The translations under genes and the position numbers were made by a program. A stretch of DNA of 32,812 bases, from NCBI GenBank assembly GCA_947457195.1, contig CANGUU010000022.1, positions 1 through 32,812 of the forward strand, in the 5' to 3' direction. Below are positions 8,964 through 18,705 of the stretch, piece after piece. Each line of letters begins with the position of its first letter. Position 1 is the first letter of the stretch. The notes beneath the pieces were generated by a model. It was not told the DNA's origin. It saw only the letters and a list, made by a program, of their open reading frames with translations, and did no database searches. This DNA is from Gammaproteobacteria bacterium (lineage in GTDB: Bacteria > Pseudomonadota > Gammaproteobacteria > Pseudomonadales > Pseudohongiellaceae).

Positions 8964-9410
8964 ATGAAAGCAACGATCAAGTGGGTGGATGGAGCGATGT
9001 TCGTCGCCGAGGCCGGCAGTGGGCATGCCATTGTGGTGGACGGACCACCGGACATCGGCGGCCGCAACATGGGGGCTCGGCCCATGGAACTCATGCTGAT
9101 GGGCGTGGGGGCCTGCTCCTCCGTGGACGTGGTCAATATCCTGAAGCGCGGACGCCAGCAGGTGGTGGGCTGCGAGGCCCGCGTGGAGGCCACCCGCGTG
9201 GATGCCGTGCCAGCCCTCTTCGAAACGATTCACCTGCATTTCGTGGTGACCGGCCGGGAGCTGGATGCTGCCAAGGTGAAGCGGGCGGTGGAACTTTCTG
9301 CCGAAAAATACTGCTCGGCGTCCATCATGCTCGGCAAGGCCGGCGTGAAGATCACCCACGACTACGAAGTCGTGGACGCCTCTGCTCCACCGGCCCACGC
9401 CAGCGCCTAG
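8964..9410 (+). CDS. yhfA: OsmC-family protein, YhfA type
   Basis: The 148-residue protein matches the YhfA branch of the OsmC/Ohr family of thiol peroxidase-like proteins. The two expected cysteines are present at C51 (GVGACSSVDV) and C117 (EKYCSAS). LHFVVTGREL and AVELSAEKYCS are family signatures. Members reduce organic or fatty-acid hydroperoxides, but the physiological substrate of YhfA is unsettled. The start ATG follows a GAGGCGG stretch. In many Gammaproteobacteria yhfA sits beside crp and near speD and coq7; here coq7 is retained, convergent and 110 nt away, while crp and speD are not present. Confidence 0.9.
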   Translation: MKATIKWVDGAMFVAEAGSGHAIVVDGPPDIGGRNMGARPMELMLMGVGACSSVDVVNILKRGRQQVVGCEARVEATRVDAVPALFETIHLHFVVTGRELDAAKVKRAVELSAEKYCSASIMLGKAGVKITHDYEVVDASAPPAHASA

Positions 9411-9520
9411 GCTCGGGCCATCCAGCCGCGCAAAGAGCCGAGGATCCAGTAGCGCCAGCCGCGCGACGATGGGGTCGGGGACTCGGTCTGCGTCGTCGAT
9501 CGACACCCGACGATCGACAG

Positions 9521-10153
9521 TTACAGACGTGCTGTGGTCGCCTTCATCACCCGCGCCAGCCACTGCATGGCCTGCGGCACCGGTGCCGGCAAGGGCGCGG
9601 CGCCGGCCTGCTCCGCATTGCGGGCATGCGTGCCTTCGTCCTGCAACATGCGCTGCAGGATCTCGCGGCTGCGCAGGTCGCCGGCTGGCAACTGCTCGAG
9701 ATGTTCCTGCAGGTGCCGGCATACCTGGCGTTCCGTTTCCGCCACGAAGCCGAGACTCCACTTGTCGCCGATGGCGCCCGCCAGCGCGCCCATGCCGAAC
9801 GAAATCCCGTAGAACAGCGGGTTCAACAGGCTCGGGCCACTCTGCAATTCCTGCAGCCGGCTTTCGCACCAGGCCAGGTGGTCGAATTCTTCCTGCGAGG
9901 CCTGCTGCATGTCGGTCCGCACGCCGGCATCGCGTGCGGTCAGCGCCTGCCCCTGGTAGAGGGCCTGGGCACAGACTTCGCCAGTGTGGTTGATGCGCAT
10001 CAGCGCGGCGCTGCGCGCGCGCGCCAGGCTGTCAAACTCTGCACTGTCGCTACGGTTTTCCGCGGGATTGGCCTCGGCAGCGACGACGGCTCCGGGTACC
10101 AGCGTGCGCAGGGCCTGGTCAGCCTGCACGATGAGCGTGTCGATCAGGTTCAT
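9521..10153 (-). CDS. coq7: Coq7, 3-demethoxyubiquinol 3-hydroxylase
   Basis: Coq7 is a di-iron membrane-associated hydroxylase of late ubiquinone synthesis. The 210-residue protein carries the four-helix carboxylate set: E59 (NHTGE), E89-x-x-H92, E141 (ETERQ) and E173-x-x-H176 (DEGTHARNA). A GGAGGAG ribosome site lies 7 nt before the ATG at 10153; an upstream in-frame ATG would add residues without homology. It lies 26 nt after purD on the same strand and is likely co-transcribed with the purH-purD run. In Pseudomonas coq7 belongs to the yhfA/speD neighbourhood rather than the pur one, so its place here marks a rearrangement. Confidence 0.93.
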   Translation of the reverse strand: MNLIDTLIVQADQALRTLVPGAVVAAEANPAENRSDSAEFDSLARARSAALMRINHTGEVCAQALYQGQALTARDAGVRTDMQQASQEEFDHLAWCESRLQELQSGPSLLNPLFYGISFGMGALAGAIGDKWSLGFVAETERQVCRHLQEHLEQLPAGDLRSREILQRMLQDEGTHARNAEQAGAAPLPAPVPQAMQWLARVMKATTARL

Positions 10154-10179
10154 GCGTGACTCCTCCGTTCCCGTCTCGA

Positions 10180-11475
10180 TCATCGCCCCGTGGCTTGCTC
10201 CCGGGCGATGGCGCGCCAGCCGATGTCGCGGCGGCAATACATGCCGTCCCAGTGGATGCCAGCGGCCAGTTGGTAGGCGGTCGCCTGCGCGGCCGCGACC
10301 GTGGACCCCAGGGCGGCTGCACACAGCACGCGGCCACCGCTGGTAACGGTGCGGCCGTCGTCGATACGTGTGCCGGCATGAAACAGCTTACTGTCGGCTG
10401 GCGCGGCGGTCGCGAGTCCGGAGATGGGCAGACCCCGCGCATAGTCGTTGGGGTAGCCACCTGCCGCCAGCACCACGCCAACCGCGGCACGCGCGTCGAA
10501 GTCGATGCGCTGCTCGTGCAGGCGCCCGTCCAGAGCCGCCTGACACAGCGTGACGAGATCGGTCTGCAGTCGCAGCATCACTGGCTGCGCCTCGGGGTCG
10601 CCGAAGCGACAATTGAATTCCACCACGCGTGGGGCGCCGCTGGCGTCGATCATGAGACCGGCGTAGAGGAAGCCGATGTAGGGGCAGCCCTCGGCTGCCA
10701 TGCCTTCCACCGTTGGCATGATGATTTCGCGCATCACCCGTTCGTGAACGGCTGCAGTGACCACTGGCGCCGGGGAATAGGCGCCCATGCCGCCCGTGTT
10801 GGGGCCTTTGTCGCCGTCGTCGCGCGCCTTGTGGTCCTGCGAGGTGGCGAAGGGCAGGGCGGTCTTGCCGTCCACCATCACGATAAAGCTGGCTTCCTCC
10901 CCCACCATGAATTCTTCGATCACCACGCGGTGCCCGGCGCTGCCGAAACTGTTACCGGCCAGCATGTCGCGCACGGCAGCCTCGGCTTCCTGCAGGGTCT
11001 GCGCGATTATCACGCCCTTGCCGGCGGCCAGGCCATCGGCCTTGATCACGATGGGCAGTGGCTGCGAGCGCAGATAGGTCAGCGCTGCCTCGAGATCGGT
11101 GAAGTTCGCATAGGCTGCCGTGGGAATCCGATGACGCGCTAGAAAGTCCTTGGCAAAGGCCTTCGAGCCCTCCAGTTGGGCGGCCTGCCGGCGCGGACCG
11201 AAGCAGGCGAGTCCGCGCTCGCTGAAATAGTCGACGATGCCCGCCACCAGCGGGGCTTCGGGGCCCACGACCGTGAGAGCGACTTGCTCGCTGCGCACGA
11301 AGGCGGCCAGCGCGGCAAAGTCCCCGACATCCAGAGCTACGTTGCTCACTTTCGGCTCCGTGGCTGTGCCGGCGTTGCCCGGGATCACGAAGACGTGCTG
11401 CACGCGCGGCGAGCGGGCCAGTCGCCAGGCCAATGCGTGTTCGCGTCCGCCGCTGCCGATGATCATGACCTTCAT
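10180..11475 (-). CDS. purD: Phosphoribosylamine-glycine ligase
   Basis: PurD is the GAR synthetase of de novo purine synthesis, an ATP-grasp enzyme. The 431-residue protein (about 429 in E. coli) has the N-terminal [16 protein letters not shown] motif. ATP-grasp elements include [14 protein letters not shown], the family signature [11 protein letters not shown], and [21 protein letters not shown]. The start codon follows a GAGCAGG. It lies 25 nt downstream of purH, the usual purH-purD pair. Nothing is truncated. Confidence 0.97.
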   Translation of the reverse strand: MKVMIIGSGGREHALAWRLARSPRVQHVFVIPGNAGTATEPKVSNVALDVGDFAALAAFVRSEQVALTVVGPEAPLVAGIVDYFSERGLACFGPRRQAAQLEGSKAFAKDFLARHRIPTAAYANFTDLEAALTYLRSQPLPIVIKADGLAAGKGVIIAQTLQEAEAAVRDMLAGNSFGSAGHRVVIEEFMVGEEASFIVMVDGKTALPFATSQDHKARDDGDKGPNTGGMGAYSPAPVVTAAVHERVMREIIMPTVEGMAAEGCPYIGFLYAGLMIDASGAPRVVEFNCRFGDPEAQPVMLRLQTDLVTLCQAALDGRLHEQRIDFDARAAVGVVLAAGGYPNDYARGLPISGLATAAPADSKLFHAGTRIDDGRTVTSGGRVLCAAALGSTVAAAQATAYQLAAGIHWDGMYCRRDIGWRAIAREQATGR

Positions 11476-11500
11476 GCGAATACCTGCTCGGAAAAGTGGC

Positions 11501-13099
11501 TCAGTGGCGGAAATGCCGCAGGCCGGTGAAGACCATGGCGAGTCCGGCTTCGTCGGCGGCAGCGATGACTTCGCTGTCGCGCAGGGAGCCGCCTGGCTGT
11601 ATCACGGCAGAAATTCCCGCGGCTGCTGCGGCATCGATGCCGTCACGGAAGGGCAGGAAGGCATCGGAAGCCATCACGCAGCCCGGTACCACAAGGCCCT
11701 CGTCGGCAGCCTTGATGGCGGCGATGCGCGCACTGTAGACACGGCTCATCTGGCCGGCACCGATGCCGATGGTGCGGCCGTCGCGGCAGTAGACGATGGC
11801 ATTCGACTTCACGAACTTCACCACCTTCCAGGCGAACAGCAGGTCGGCCAGTTCCACCGCCGTTGGCTGACGCTTGCTCACCACGCGCAGGTCGCTGGCC
11901 GCGACCGAACCCAGATCACGCTGTTGCACCAGCAGACCGCCCACGACGCGCTTGCAGTCCCAGTCCGGCTGGAGCACAGCGGGCAGGGCGCCGCAGGCCA
12001 GCACCCGCAGATTTTCCTTGCGGGCCAGTACCGTCAGCGCGGCCGCCTCCACGGCCGGTGCGATGATCACTTCCGCGAACTGCCGGGCCGTGATCCGATC
12101 GGCAGTGGCGGCATCGAGTGGGCGATTGAAGGCGAGGATACCGCCGAAAGCGGACGTCGGGTCGCAGCGATAGGCGTGGTCGTAGGCGGCGGCAAGGTCC
12201 TCGCCAATGGCCACGCCGCAGGGATTGGCGTGCTTGACGATCACGCAGGCCGGCTCGGCGAAGCTCTTCACGCACTCGAGCGCAGCATCGGTGTCGGCAA
12301 TGTTGTTGAACGACAGCTCCTTGCCCTGCAGCTGCACGGCAGTTGCCACGCTGGATTCGACCTGCTGCTGATCCACGTAGAAGGCTGCCTCCTGATGTGG
12401 ATTTTCTCCGTAGCGCAGCAGTTGCCGGCGCTGCAGCTGGCGATTCCATGTCTGCGGAAACCGCTGGCTCTGCCCATCGGCCTCGTGCCGTCCGAGGTAG
12501 TCGGCGATGGCACCGTCATAGGCGGCTGTGTGCTCGAAGGTGCGCACCGCCAGCTTGTAGCGGGTGGCGGCGCTGATGGCACCGCTGCTGCGCAGTTCAT
12601 CGAGCACTGTCCGGTAGTCGGCCGGCTCCACCACCACGCTGACCCACGCGTGGTTCTTGGCGGCCGCACGCAGCATGGTGGGCCCTCCGATATCGATGTT
12701 CTCGATGGCCGCATCCAGCGTGCAGTCGGCACGCGCCACGGTGGCCTGGAAGGGGTAGAGATTCACCACCACGAGATCGATCGGTGGAATGTCATGCTGC
12801 TGCATCACGTCACCGTCGAGCGAGCGTCGCCCGAGAATGCCGCCATGCACGCGGGGGTGGAGTGTCTTGACGCGACCCCCCATGATTTCCGGGAAGCCCG
12901 TATAGTCACCGATCTCGATGACCGGCAAGCCGGCGTCGCGCAGCTGCTTCCAGGTGCCGCCGGTCGACAACAACTCGACGCCAAGTACGTGCAGGCTGCG
13001 CGCAAACTCGACGATGCCTGTTTTGTCGGACACGCTCAAAAGTGCGCGGCGGATGGGCACGGGGGCAATGTTGCCAGGGGCCGGGGAGAGAGAGCTCAT
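11501..13099 (-). CDS. purH: Bifunctional AICAR transformylase / IMP cyclohydrolase
   Basis: PurH performs the last two steps of IMP synthesis. The 532-residue protein has an N-terminal MGS-like cyclohydrolase domain (about 15-160; [28 protein letters not shown]). The C-terminal transformylase domain carries [13 protein letters not shown], the catalytic Lys-His in [10 protein letters not shown] and [11 protein letters not shown]. Length equals the E. coli enzyme. The start lies 2 nt beyond the fis stop with little Shine-Dalgarno, suggesting coupling to fis translation. The order dusB-fis-purH-purD is common in Pseudomonas-like genomes. Confidence 0.97.
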   Translation of the reverse strand: MSSLSPAPGNIAPVPIRRALLSVSDKTGIVEFARSLHVLGVELLSTGGTWKQLRDAGLPVIEIGDYTGFPEIMGGRVKTLHPRVHGGILGRRSLDGDVMQQHDIPPIDLVVVNLYPFQATVARADCTLDAAIENIDIGGPTMLRAAAKNHAWVSVVVEPADYRTVLDELRSSGAISAATRYKLAVRTFEHTAAYDGAIADYLGRHEADGQSQRFPQTWNRQLQRRQLLRYGENPHQEAAFYVDQQQVESSVATAVQLQGKELSFNNIADTDAALECVKSFAEPACVIVKHANPCGVAIGEDLAAAYDHAYRCDPTSAFGGILAFNRPLDAATADRITARQFAEVIIAPAVEAAALTVLARKENLRVLACGALPAVLQPDWDCKRVVGGLLVQQRDLGSVAASDLRVVSKRQPTAVELADLLFAWKVVKFVKSNAIVYCRDGRTIGIGAGQMSRVYSARIAAIKAADEGLVVPGCVMASDAFLPFRDGIDAAAAAGISAVIQPGGSLRDSEVIAAADEAGLAMVFTGLRHFRH

Positions 13100-13101
13100 G
13101 A

Positions 13102-13419
13102 TCAGTCCAGCAGGTGGTATTGCTTCAGTTTGCTGCGCAGCGTGCCGCGGTTGAGACCCAGCAGTTTGGCCGCCTTGCTTTGGTTGTGGCGAACGCGCGC
13201 CATGACCGCCTCCAGCAACGGCGCTTCCACTTCGGCCAGCACCAGTGCATAGAAATCGCTGATGAGTTCGGGGTCGACGCCCTCCAGATAATCTCCCACC
13301 GCCGCTTCGACGCTGGCGCGCAGCGTCCGGGAAGGCAGTCGGTCGGCGGGCGCCGGGGTGCCCCCGGCGTCGGCAGTCGTGTCGCGCAGCGGTGCAGGCG
13401 GGTCAGTCGGCAGGCTCAT
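13102..13419 (-). CDS. fis: Fis family nucleoid/DNA-binding protein
   Basis: Fis bends DNA and adjusts transcription, recombination and replication with growth rate. The 105-residue product (98 in E. coli) has the dimerisation core at about 35-75 and a C-terminal helix-turn-helix ([20 protein letters not shown]). The first 30 residues are rich in proline and alanine and unlike the E. coli N-terminus that contacts invertases. The ATG overlaps the dusB stop by 4 nt, the classical dusB-fis operon. Family assignment is firm; the role as a global regulator is inferred from the conserved position. Confidence 0.92.
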   Translation of the reverse strand: MSLPTDPPAPLRDTTADAGGTPAPADRLPSRTLRASVEAAVGDYLEGVDPELISDFYALVLAEVEAPLLEAVMARVRHNQSKAAKLLGLNRGTLRSKLKQYHLLD

Positions 13420-14432
13420 GCGGCAGCCTCGCTCAGCAGGGGCGAGGCGAAGAAGGCATCGAGACTTTCCAGTTGGGCTGCCGCGCTGTCGAGGGCGTTG
13501 AAGAAGCGGCGGAACTCCACACCCGCCCCAAGCGGTTCGAGGTACCAGGTCACGTGCTTGCGCGCAAAGCCAAGCCCAAGCGGCAGCCCGTAGAACGCGT
13601 GCAGTTCAGCCACGTGCTGCAGCACCAGCGCTCTCACCACCGAGGCCGGTAGCGGCGCAGGCAGACTGCCCTGTGCCAGGAAGTGCGCGACATCCCGAAA
13701 CAACCAGGGGCGCCCGCGCGCGGCCCGGCCGATCATCACGGCATCGGCGCCGGTGTGCGCCAGGACGAAAGCGGCCTTTTCCGGGCAGTCGATGTCGCCA
13801 TTGGCGAGTACCGGCAAGCGCACCGCGGCCTTGATTGCCGCGATGGTGTCGTACTCCGCGTGACCATTGAACATGCAGGCACGCGTGCGGCCGTGCACGG
13901 CAAGAGCCTGGATGCCGCAGTCCTCAGCAATCTTCGCCACCCGTACGCCATTTCTGCACTCTGGACTCCATCCGGTGCGAATCTTCAGTGTGACGGGCAC
14001 GTCCACGGCCTGCACCACGCTGCGCAGGATGGCTTCGACCAGAGGTTCGTCGCGCAGCAGCGCCGAGCCCGCCGCCTGTTTGAGAACCTTCTTCACCGGG
14101 CAGCCCATGTTGATGTCGATGATCTCCGCGCCCTGCTCCACGTTGAGGCGGGCGGCCGCGGCCATCGCCTGCGGGTCGGCACCGGCGATCTGCACAACGC
14201 GCGGCGACAGCTCCTCACGATGTATGCCGCGCAGACCGGCGCGCTCGGGCTGCTGCAGTTGCAGGCTGGCGCTGAGCATTTCCGTGGCCGCCACGGCTGC
14301 CCCGAACTGCCGGCACAGGCGCCGGAAAGGTCTGTCACTGATGCCTGCCATGGGGGCGAGCACTACGCGAGAACCGAGCTGATGAGGGCCGATGCGGGTC
14401 ACGGAAACAGGCTGGAAACGAAAGGCGGCCAT
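13416..14432 (-). CDS. dusB: tRNA-dihydrouridine synthase B
   Basis: DusB is an FMN- and NADPH-dependent enzyme that reduces specific uridines in the tRNA D-loop. The 338-residue TIM-barrel protein shows VLAPMAGISDRPFRRLCR, IDINMGCPVKKV (catalytic cysteine in GCP), TLKIRTGW, HGRTRACMFNG, LANGDI and GRAARGRPW. A C-terminal helical tRNA-binding domain follows (HAFYGLPLGLGFARKHVTWYL). The start ATG follows a GCAGG; about a dozen extra N-terminal residues are present compared with E. coli. It lies 24 nt beyond the stop codon of the DUF3426 gene and overlaps fis by 4 nt, so the three are probably one operon. Confidence 0.96.
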   Translation of the reverse strand: MAAFRFQPVSVTRIGPHQLGSRVVLAPMAGISDRPFRRLCRQFGAAVAATEMLSASLQLQQPERAGLRGIHREELSPRVVQIAGADPQAMAAAARLNVEQGAEIIDINMGCPVKKVLKQAAGSALLRDEPLVEAILRSVVQAVDVPVTLKIRTGWSPECRNGVRVAKIAEDCGIQALAVHGRTRACMFNGHAEYDTIAAIKAAVRLPVLANGDIDCPEKAAFVLAHTGADAVMIGRAARGRPWLFRDVAHFLAQGSLPAPLPASVVRALVLQHVAELHAFYGLPLGLGFARKHVTWYLEPLGAGVEFRRFFNALDSAAAQLESLDAFFASPLLSEAAA

Positions 14433-14456
14433 GGTACCTGCGCCGCCGGAGCCAGT

Positions 14457-15683
14457 CTATTCGGCGACCGGCCGGTCGTGGATTTTGAGGGTGTAGTGCA
14501 CGGCCTGCTGGCCCGGATCCACGAGTTCGAGCTGCGCTTGCACGGAGCTCCTGGCCGGCATGTCGTCCAGTTGCCGCAGCTCGATGGGCAGGTACTCGCG
14601 CGGACCGAACAGGCGGTTGGCCACAGGCTGGCCGTTGGTGTCGCTGAAAAGCAGTTCCACGTCCGGGAAGCGCTGGGCTGCAGGACTGTCGTTGTGGAAG
14701 ACGAAGCTCACCTCGAGGGCGTTCTCGTAATCAGGGTGGCTGCGAACGAGCAGCTGCTGGGAGTAGATCGCCGTTGGCTGCGGCGCGTCGCGCGGTGGAG
14801 CGCAGGCAAACAGTCGGCAGACCAGCGGCGCCAGCGGGGCAAAGTAGGGGTCGGCCGCCAGCAGGCTGCGATTGACGTACAGCCACTGCGCCGGAAGGCA
14901 GAGCAACAGCAGCAGGTTGACCAAGAGCAGGCCCACCCGGCCAAGTCGCCGCTGCAGACTTCTGCCGCCCTGCAGTGTGATCGGCACGGCATCGAGCCTG
15001 GCAATCTGGGCATCGGCCACGGGTCCGAGCACTTCGGTTTCGGCGAGCTCTGCCAGTCGCTGCCGCAAGGCGGCCTTCGCATCCTGCTCCTCCGCATCCT
15101 TGGGCGGCAGCACCTGCACGTCTGTCATTGCTGCCGTAGGCACTGGCTGTCGCGTCGCGGCCAGCGGGTCTGTGTCTGCCCGATCTTCTGTCGATAGTGC
15201 GGCTTCAGCGCCCGACGCTTGCTGGGCGATCGCTTCCGCCTCCTCGTAGTCTGCGGCCTCGTCGTCCGCTCCCTCATCGTCAAGTCGGAAATCACCGAGG
15301 GAAACATCGAGATCGTCACGGAGGCTGCTACCGGGATTGGCGTAGGTGTCGGGGAAGGCGGCGGCAAGCTCCGCTTCCTCTTCGTCGACCACGCGCGCTG
15401 CGGCAGACTCAGGCGCGAGAGTCGCATCGTCCAGATCTCGCGCCAGTGCGCCGTCCGTCTCGGTCAGCAGGCTGTCGGCGACAGCCTGGGCTTCCAGATC
15501 GTCGAAGAGGGAGACATCGTCGCTGTACTCCGGTCCGTGCTCGGACTTGAGCTGAATGGCGTTGGCCACAGCGGAAAAAATGCCCAGACAGGCGCCACAG
15601 CGCACCACTCCTTTGGCTGCCTGCAGTTGCGCAGGCGAAACCCTGAAGGACATCTGGCAATGTGGGCACTGTGTCAAGGTCAC
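14457..15683 (-). CDS. MJ0042-type zinc-finger / DUF3426 membrane protein
   Basis: The 408-residue protein has an N-terminal zinc-ribbon with four cysteines (C6, C9, C29, C32). A long acidic, probably disordered linker (about 52-170), one transmembrane helix (247-268) and a C-terminal DUF3426 domain follow. The layout predicts a cytoplasmic zinc finger anchored in the inner membrane with DUF3426 outside. Proteins of this design are found next to prmA and dusB in many Proteobacteria; their function is unknown. The start is GTG at 15683, chosen because it directly precedes the zinc finger; no ribosome site is evident. Here kup separates it from prmA. Confidence 0.85.
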   Translation of the reverse strand: MTLTQCPHCQMSFRVSPAQLQAAKGVVRCGACLGIFSAVANAIQLKSEHGPEYSDDVSLFDDLEAQAVADSLLTETDGALARDLDDATLAPESAAARVVDEEEAELAAAFPDTYANPGSSLRDDLDVSLGDFRLDDEGADDEAADYEEAEAIAQQASGAEAALSTEDRADTDPLAATRQPVPTAAMTDVQVLPPKDAEEQDAKAALRQRLAELAETEVLGPVADAQIARLDAVPITLQGGRSLQRRLGRVGLLLVNLLLLLCLPAQWLYVNRSLLAADPYFAPLAPLVCRLFACAPPRDAPQPTAIYSQQLLVRSHPDYENALEVSFVFHNDSPAAQRFPDVELLFSDTNGQPVANRLFGPREYLPIELRQLDDMPARSSVQAQLELVDPGQQAVHYTLKIHDRPVAE

Positions 15684-15787
15684 GGGCAGGAGGAAAACAG
15701 CAGAAAAACAAGGGGGAATGTACAGGACATTTTACGGGTGCGAGAGCTTTCCCTCGAAAATAATTGTGGGAAAATTGACGCCCCTCA

Positions 15788-17686
15788 ATGGCACCCCCGG
15801 TCACAGGCTTCATGAGCAAGCACGCCGAACACAGTCTGCCGACGTTGTGCCTCGCTGCCATCGGTGTGGTCTTCGGCGACATCGGTACCAGTCCGCTCTA
15901 CACGCTGAAGGAAGTCTTTGCCGAACACACCCAGGTGGCGCTCACCGAGGCAAATGTGCTGGGTGCGGTGTCCACCATATTCTGGGCCCTGCTGCTGGTC
16001 GTTACGCTCAAGTACGTGGTGTTGGTGCTGCGCGCCGACAACCGCGGAGAGGGCGGCATCATGGCGCTGCTGGCCATGGCACTGTCGACCGCCGCCAAGG
16101 ACTCGCGGCGCAAGACTTGGCTCCTGGCACTCGGGACCTTCGGTGCGGCGCTGTTCTACGGGGACAGCATCATCACGCCGGCGATCACGACCTTGAGCGC
16201 CGTTGAGGGCTTGGGTTTGGTGGCGCCGGCGCTGGAGGAATACGTGCTGCCCGTGGCGGTGGTGATTCTGGTCGGCCTGTTTCTCATGCAGAAAAAAGGC
16301 ACCGAGAAAATGGGGCGCTGGTTCGGTCCGGTCGTCGCGTTGTGGTTTGTGGTGCTGGCGCTGGTGGGCATTGCGCAGATCATCAAGGCACCACAGATCC
16401 TGCAGGCGCTCAATCCGCTGCATGCCGTCACCTTCCTGTCGGGCCGAGGCATCGGTGTACTGCTGCCGCTCGGGGCCATCGTACTGGCGCTCACCGGAGC
16501 CGAGGCACTGTATGCCGACATGGGTCATTTCGGGCGCCGTGCCATCCAAGTGTCCTGGGTCAGTCTCGTCTGGCCCGGTCTCATCATCAACTACCTCGGG
16601 CAGGGGGCGCTGCTGCTGACGACGCCGGCGGCCGTGGAAAATCCCTTCTACCTGTCATTCCCGTCGCTGCTGCTGATTCCGGCCGTGCTGCTGTCGACGC
16701 TGGTGTCCATTATCGCGTCTCAGGCGGTGATTTCCGGTGCCTACTCGGTCACCCAGCAGGCCATCCATCTTGGCATGCTGCCGCGCATGCACGTGGTGCA
16801 TACGTCCAGCAACACCGCCGGCCAGATCTACATTCCCTCCGTGAACTGGCTGCTGCTCGGCGCGGTGCTTGCCGTCTGCATCAGCTTTGGCTCATCGTCG
16901 GCGCTCGCCAGCGCCTACGGCATCGCGGTAACGGCGGCGATGTCCATCGATACGCTGCTGACCTTCTTCGTGGTGCGCCACAAGTGGCGCTATCCGCTGT
17001 GGCTGGCGCTGGGTGCCACCGGTTTCTTTCTCGTCATGGACTTCATGCTGGTCGCTGCCTGCGCCATCAAGATTCCGGAGGGAGGCTGGTTTCCGCTGGT
17101 GCTTGGCGTATCGCTGTTCACCACCATGTGGACCTGGAAGGAAGGACGGGAGCTGCTGCTGCACCAGATCCGTGAGGGTGACCCGAACCTGCTGGAATTC
17201 GTGCGCACCCTCAACAACAGCTCCATCCCCAAGGCGCCGCGCACAGCGGTATTTCTCGTCTCCAATCCCACCACTGTGCCGCAGGCGCTGCTGCACAACA
17301 TCAAGCACAACCTCACACTGCACCAGAAGAATCTCATCGTGACCGTGAAGTTCACCGACGAGCCGATGGTCGACGCCGACCAGCGCCTGCGCATCCACGA
17401 GCTATCCAATGATTTCTGGCAGATTGCGATCTACTACGGTTTTTCCGAGCGACCCAACGTGCCGGAGGCCCTGCTGCAGTGCAATGCACACGGTCTGAAG
17501 TTCGATCTCTACTCGGCTTCGTTCTTCATCAGCCGGGAGACGGTGGTGCCGAGCCCCGGGCGCGGCATGGCAAGCTGGCGGGAAAGTCTGTTTGCGGCGC
17601 TATCGCGCAATGCAGGCAGCGTTGTGGGCTACTTTGCACTGCCTCCGTCGCACGTGATCGAGCTCGGCACGCGCGTGCATATCTGA
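15788..17686 (+). CDS. kup: Kup, low-affinity potassium uptake protein
   Basis: Kup is a proton-coupled K+ importer of the KUP/HAK/KT family. The 632-residue protein (622 in E. coli) has the signature [11 protein letters not shown] at 30-40, twelve predicted transmembrane helices to about residue 440, and a cytoplasmic C-terminal domain. GEGGIMAL and [12 protein letters not shown] are further family motifs. The ATG at 15788 is used; an alternative ATG at 15812 (MSKHAEHS) is equally possible because neither has a clear ribosome site. It is the only plus-strand gene between two minus-strand blocks that are usually joined, and it converges on prmA with only 13 nt between stops. Confidence 0.95.
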   Translation: MAPPVTGFMSKHAEHSLPTLCLAAIGVVFGDIGTSPLYTLKEVFAEHTQVALTEANVLGAVSTIFWALLLVVTLKYVVLVLRADNRGEGGIMALLAMALSTAAKDSRRKTWLLALGTFGAALFYGDSIITPAITTLSAVEGLGLVAPALEEYVLPVAVVILVGLFLMQKKGTEKMGRWFGPVVALWFVVLALVGIAQIIKAPQILQALNPLHAVTFLSGRGIGVLLPLGAIVLALTGAEALYADMGHFGRRAIQVSWVSLVWPGLIINYLGQGALLLTTPAAVENPFYLSFPSLLLIPAVLLSTLVSIIASQAVISGAYSVTQQAIHLGMLPRMHVVHTSSNTAGQIYIPSVNWLLLGAVLAVCISFGSSSALASAYGIAVTAAMSIDTLLTFFVVRHKWRYPLWLALGATGFFLVMDFMLVAACAIKIPEGGWFPLVLGVSLFTTMWTWKEGRELLLHQIREGDPNLLEFVRTLNNSSIPKAPRTAVFLVSNPTTVPQALLHNIKHNLTLHQKNLIVTVKFTDEPMVDADQRLRIHELSNDFWQIAIYYGFSERPNVPEALLQCNAHGLKFDLYSASFFISRETVVPSPGRGMASWRESLFAALSRNAGSVVGYFALPPSHVIELGTRVHI

Positions 17687-17699
17687 GTGCAGCGGCAAC

Positions 17700-18695
17700 T
17701 CAGCAGCGGCGTGCGCTGATGCGTATCCAATCGCCCTCGGCTGCCACGTCGAAGGCCTCGCACCAAGCCGCGTAGGCCGTGATGACAGCCTCTGCCTGCT
17801 CGCGCAGGATGCCGGACAGCAGCAACCAGCCGCCGGGCCTCACCTGCCCACACAGCGTGGCTGCGAGCGCGATGAGTGTGCCAGCGAGGATGTTGGCCAT
17901 GACACCATCCACGGCCGCCGCAGGGGTTTGCTGTTCAGCGCGGTCCTGCGCCAGTTCGATCGGAAAGCGTTGGGGATCGAGACGGTTCTTGCGGCAGTTC
18001 TCTGCCGTGGCGGTGAGTGCCTGAGGATCGTTGTCGACCCCCAGCACGCTTTCGGCGCCGAGCAAGAGCGCGGCAATGCCGAGGATGCCCGAGCCGCAGC
18101 CGTAGTCCACCAGCCGCAGCCCAGTGAGTGGATGGCCTTCCAGCCAGCGCAGGCACAGCGCTGTGGTTGGATGCGTGCCGGTACCAAAGGCGAGTCCAGG
18201 GTCGAGAAGCAGCACGACATTGCCTGCTTGCTGCATGCTGGCCAGGGCCCCTTGATTGCGCTCCGACCAGTAGCGGGCCTGCTCCGGGTTCGGCTGCCAG
18301 GCCTCGGGGCCCTCGGTCGGCGCAGACCACCAACTCGGGCAAACCCAGAGTCGGTTGCCGAACTGCATGGGCTTGAAGTCGTCGAGCCAGACTCTCACCC
18401 AGTCCCGGTCCGCCAGCACGCCCTGCTGCTGCAGCGGCAGCAGGGTCGGCGCCCACTGGCGTTGCAATTCCGCCACCAAGGCGGCGCTGGCGGCTTCGCC
18501 GACGAATTCCTCGGCAAACAGTGCGGTGAGCTCGAGTTGCTCCCACAGCGGGGTTTCGCCCGGCGGGGGCTCGAACAGTGGCTGGTCTTCGGCGTCAGTC
18601 AGTGTCACCGACACCGCTCCGTTGCCGAGCAGCAGGTCTTCGAGTGCCGTGACATCCTTGGCGCCACAGCGCAGCTTCAGTTCCAGCCAGCCCAT
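17700..18695 (-). CDS. prmA: Ribosomal protein L11 methyltransferase
   Basis: PrmA trimethylates ribosomal protein L11 using S-adenosylmethionine. The N-terminal recognition domain (WLELKLRC..., FEPPPGETPLWE) precedes a Rossmann methyltransferase domain with LDPGLAFGTGTHPTT (164-178), VDYGCGSGILGIA and VMANILAGTLIALA. The 331 residues exceed the usual 293. Much of the excess lies at about 123-160, between the CPSW strand and LDPGLAFGTG, where E. coli has only a dozen residues. It lies 10 nt after accC, and the accB-accC-prmA order is common in Pseudomonas-like genomes. Confidence 0.95.
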   Translation of the reverse strand: MGWLELKLRCGAKDVTALEDLLLGNGAVSVTLTDAEDQPLFEPPPGETPLWEQLELTALFAEEFVGEAASAALVAELQRQWAPTLLPLQQQGVLADRDWVRVWLDDFKPMQFGNRLWVCPSWWSAPTEGPEAWQPNPEQARYWSERNQGALASMQQAGNVVLLLDPGLAFGTGTHPTTALCLRWLEGHPLTGLRLVDYGCGSGILGIAALLLGAESVLGVDNDPQALTATAENCRKNRLDPQRFPIELAQDRAEQQTPAAAVDGVMANILAGTLIALAATLCGQVRPGGWLLLSGILREQAEAVITAYAAWCEAFDVAAEGDWIRISARRC

Positions 18696-18705
18696 TGCCG
18701 TGGCC

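Noticed and set aside
11237-13252. Open frame of over 650 codons antisense to purD and purH
   Set aside because: It runs opposite two clear purine genes, is His/Gly/Ala-rich and has no family motif.
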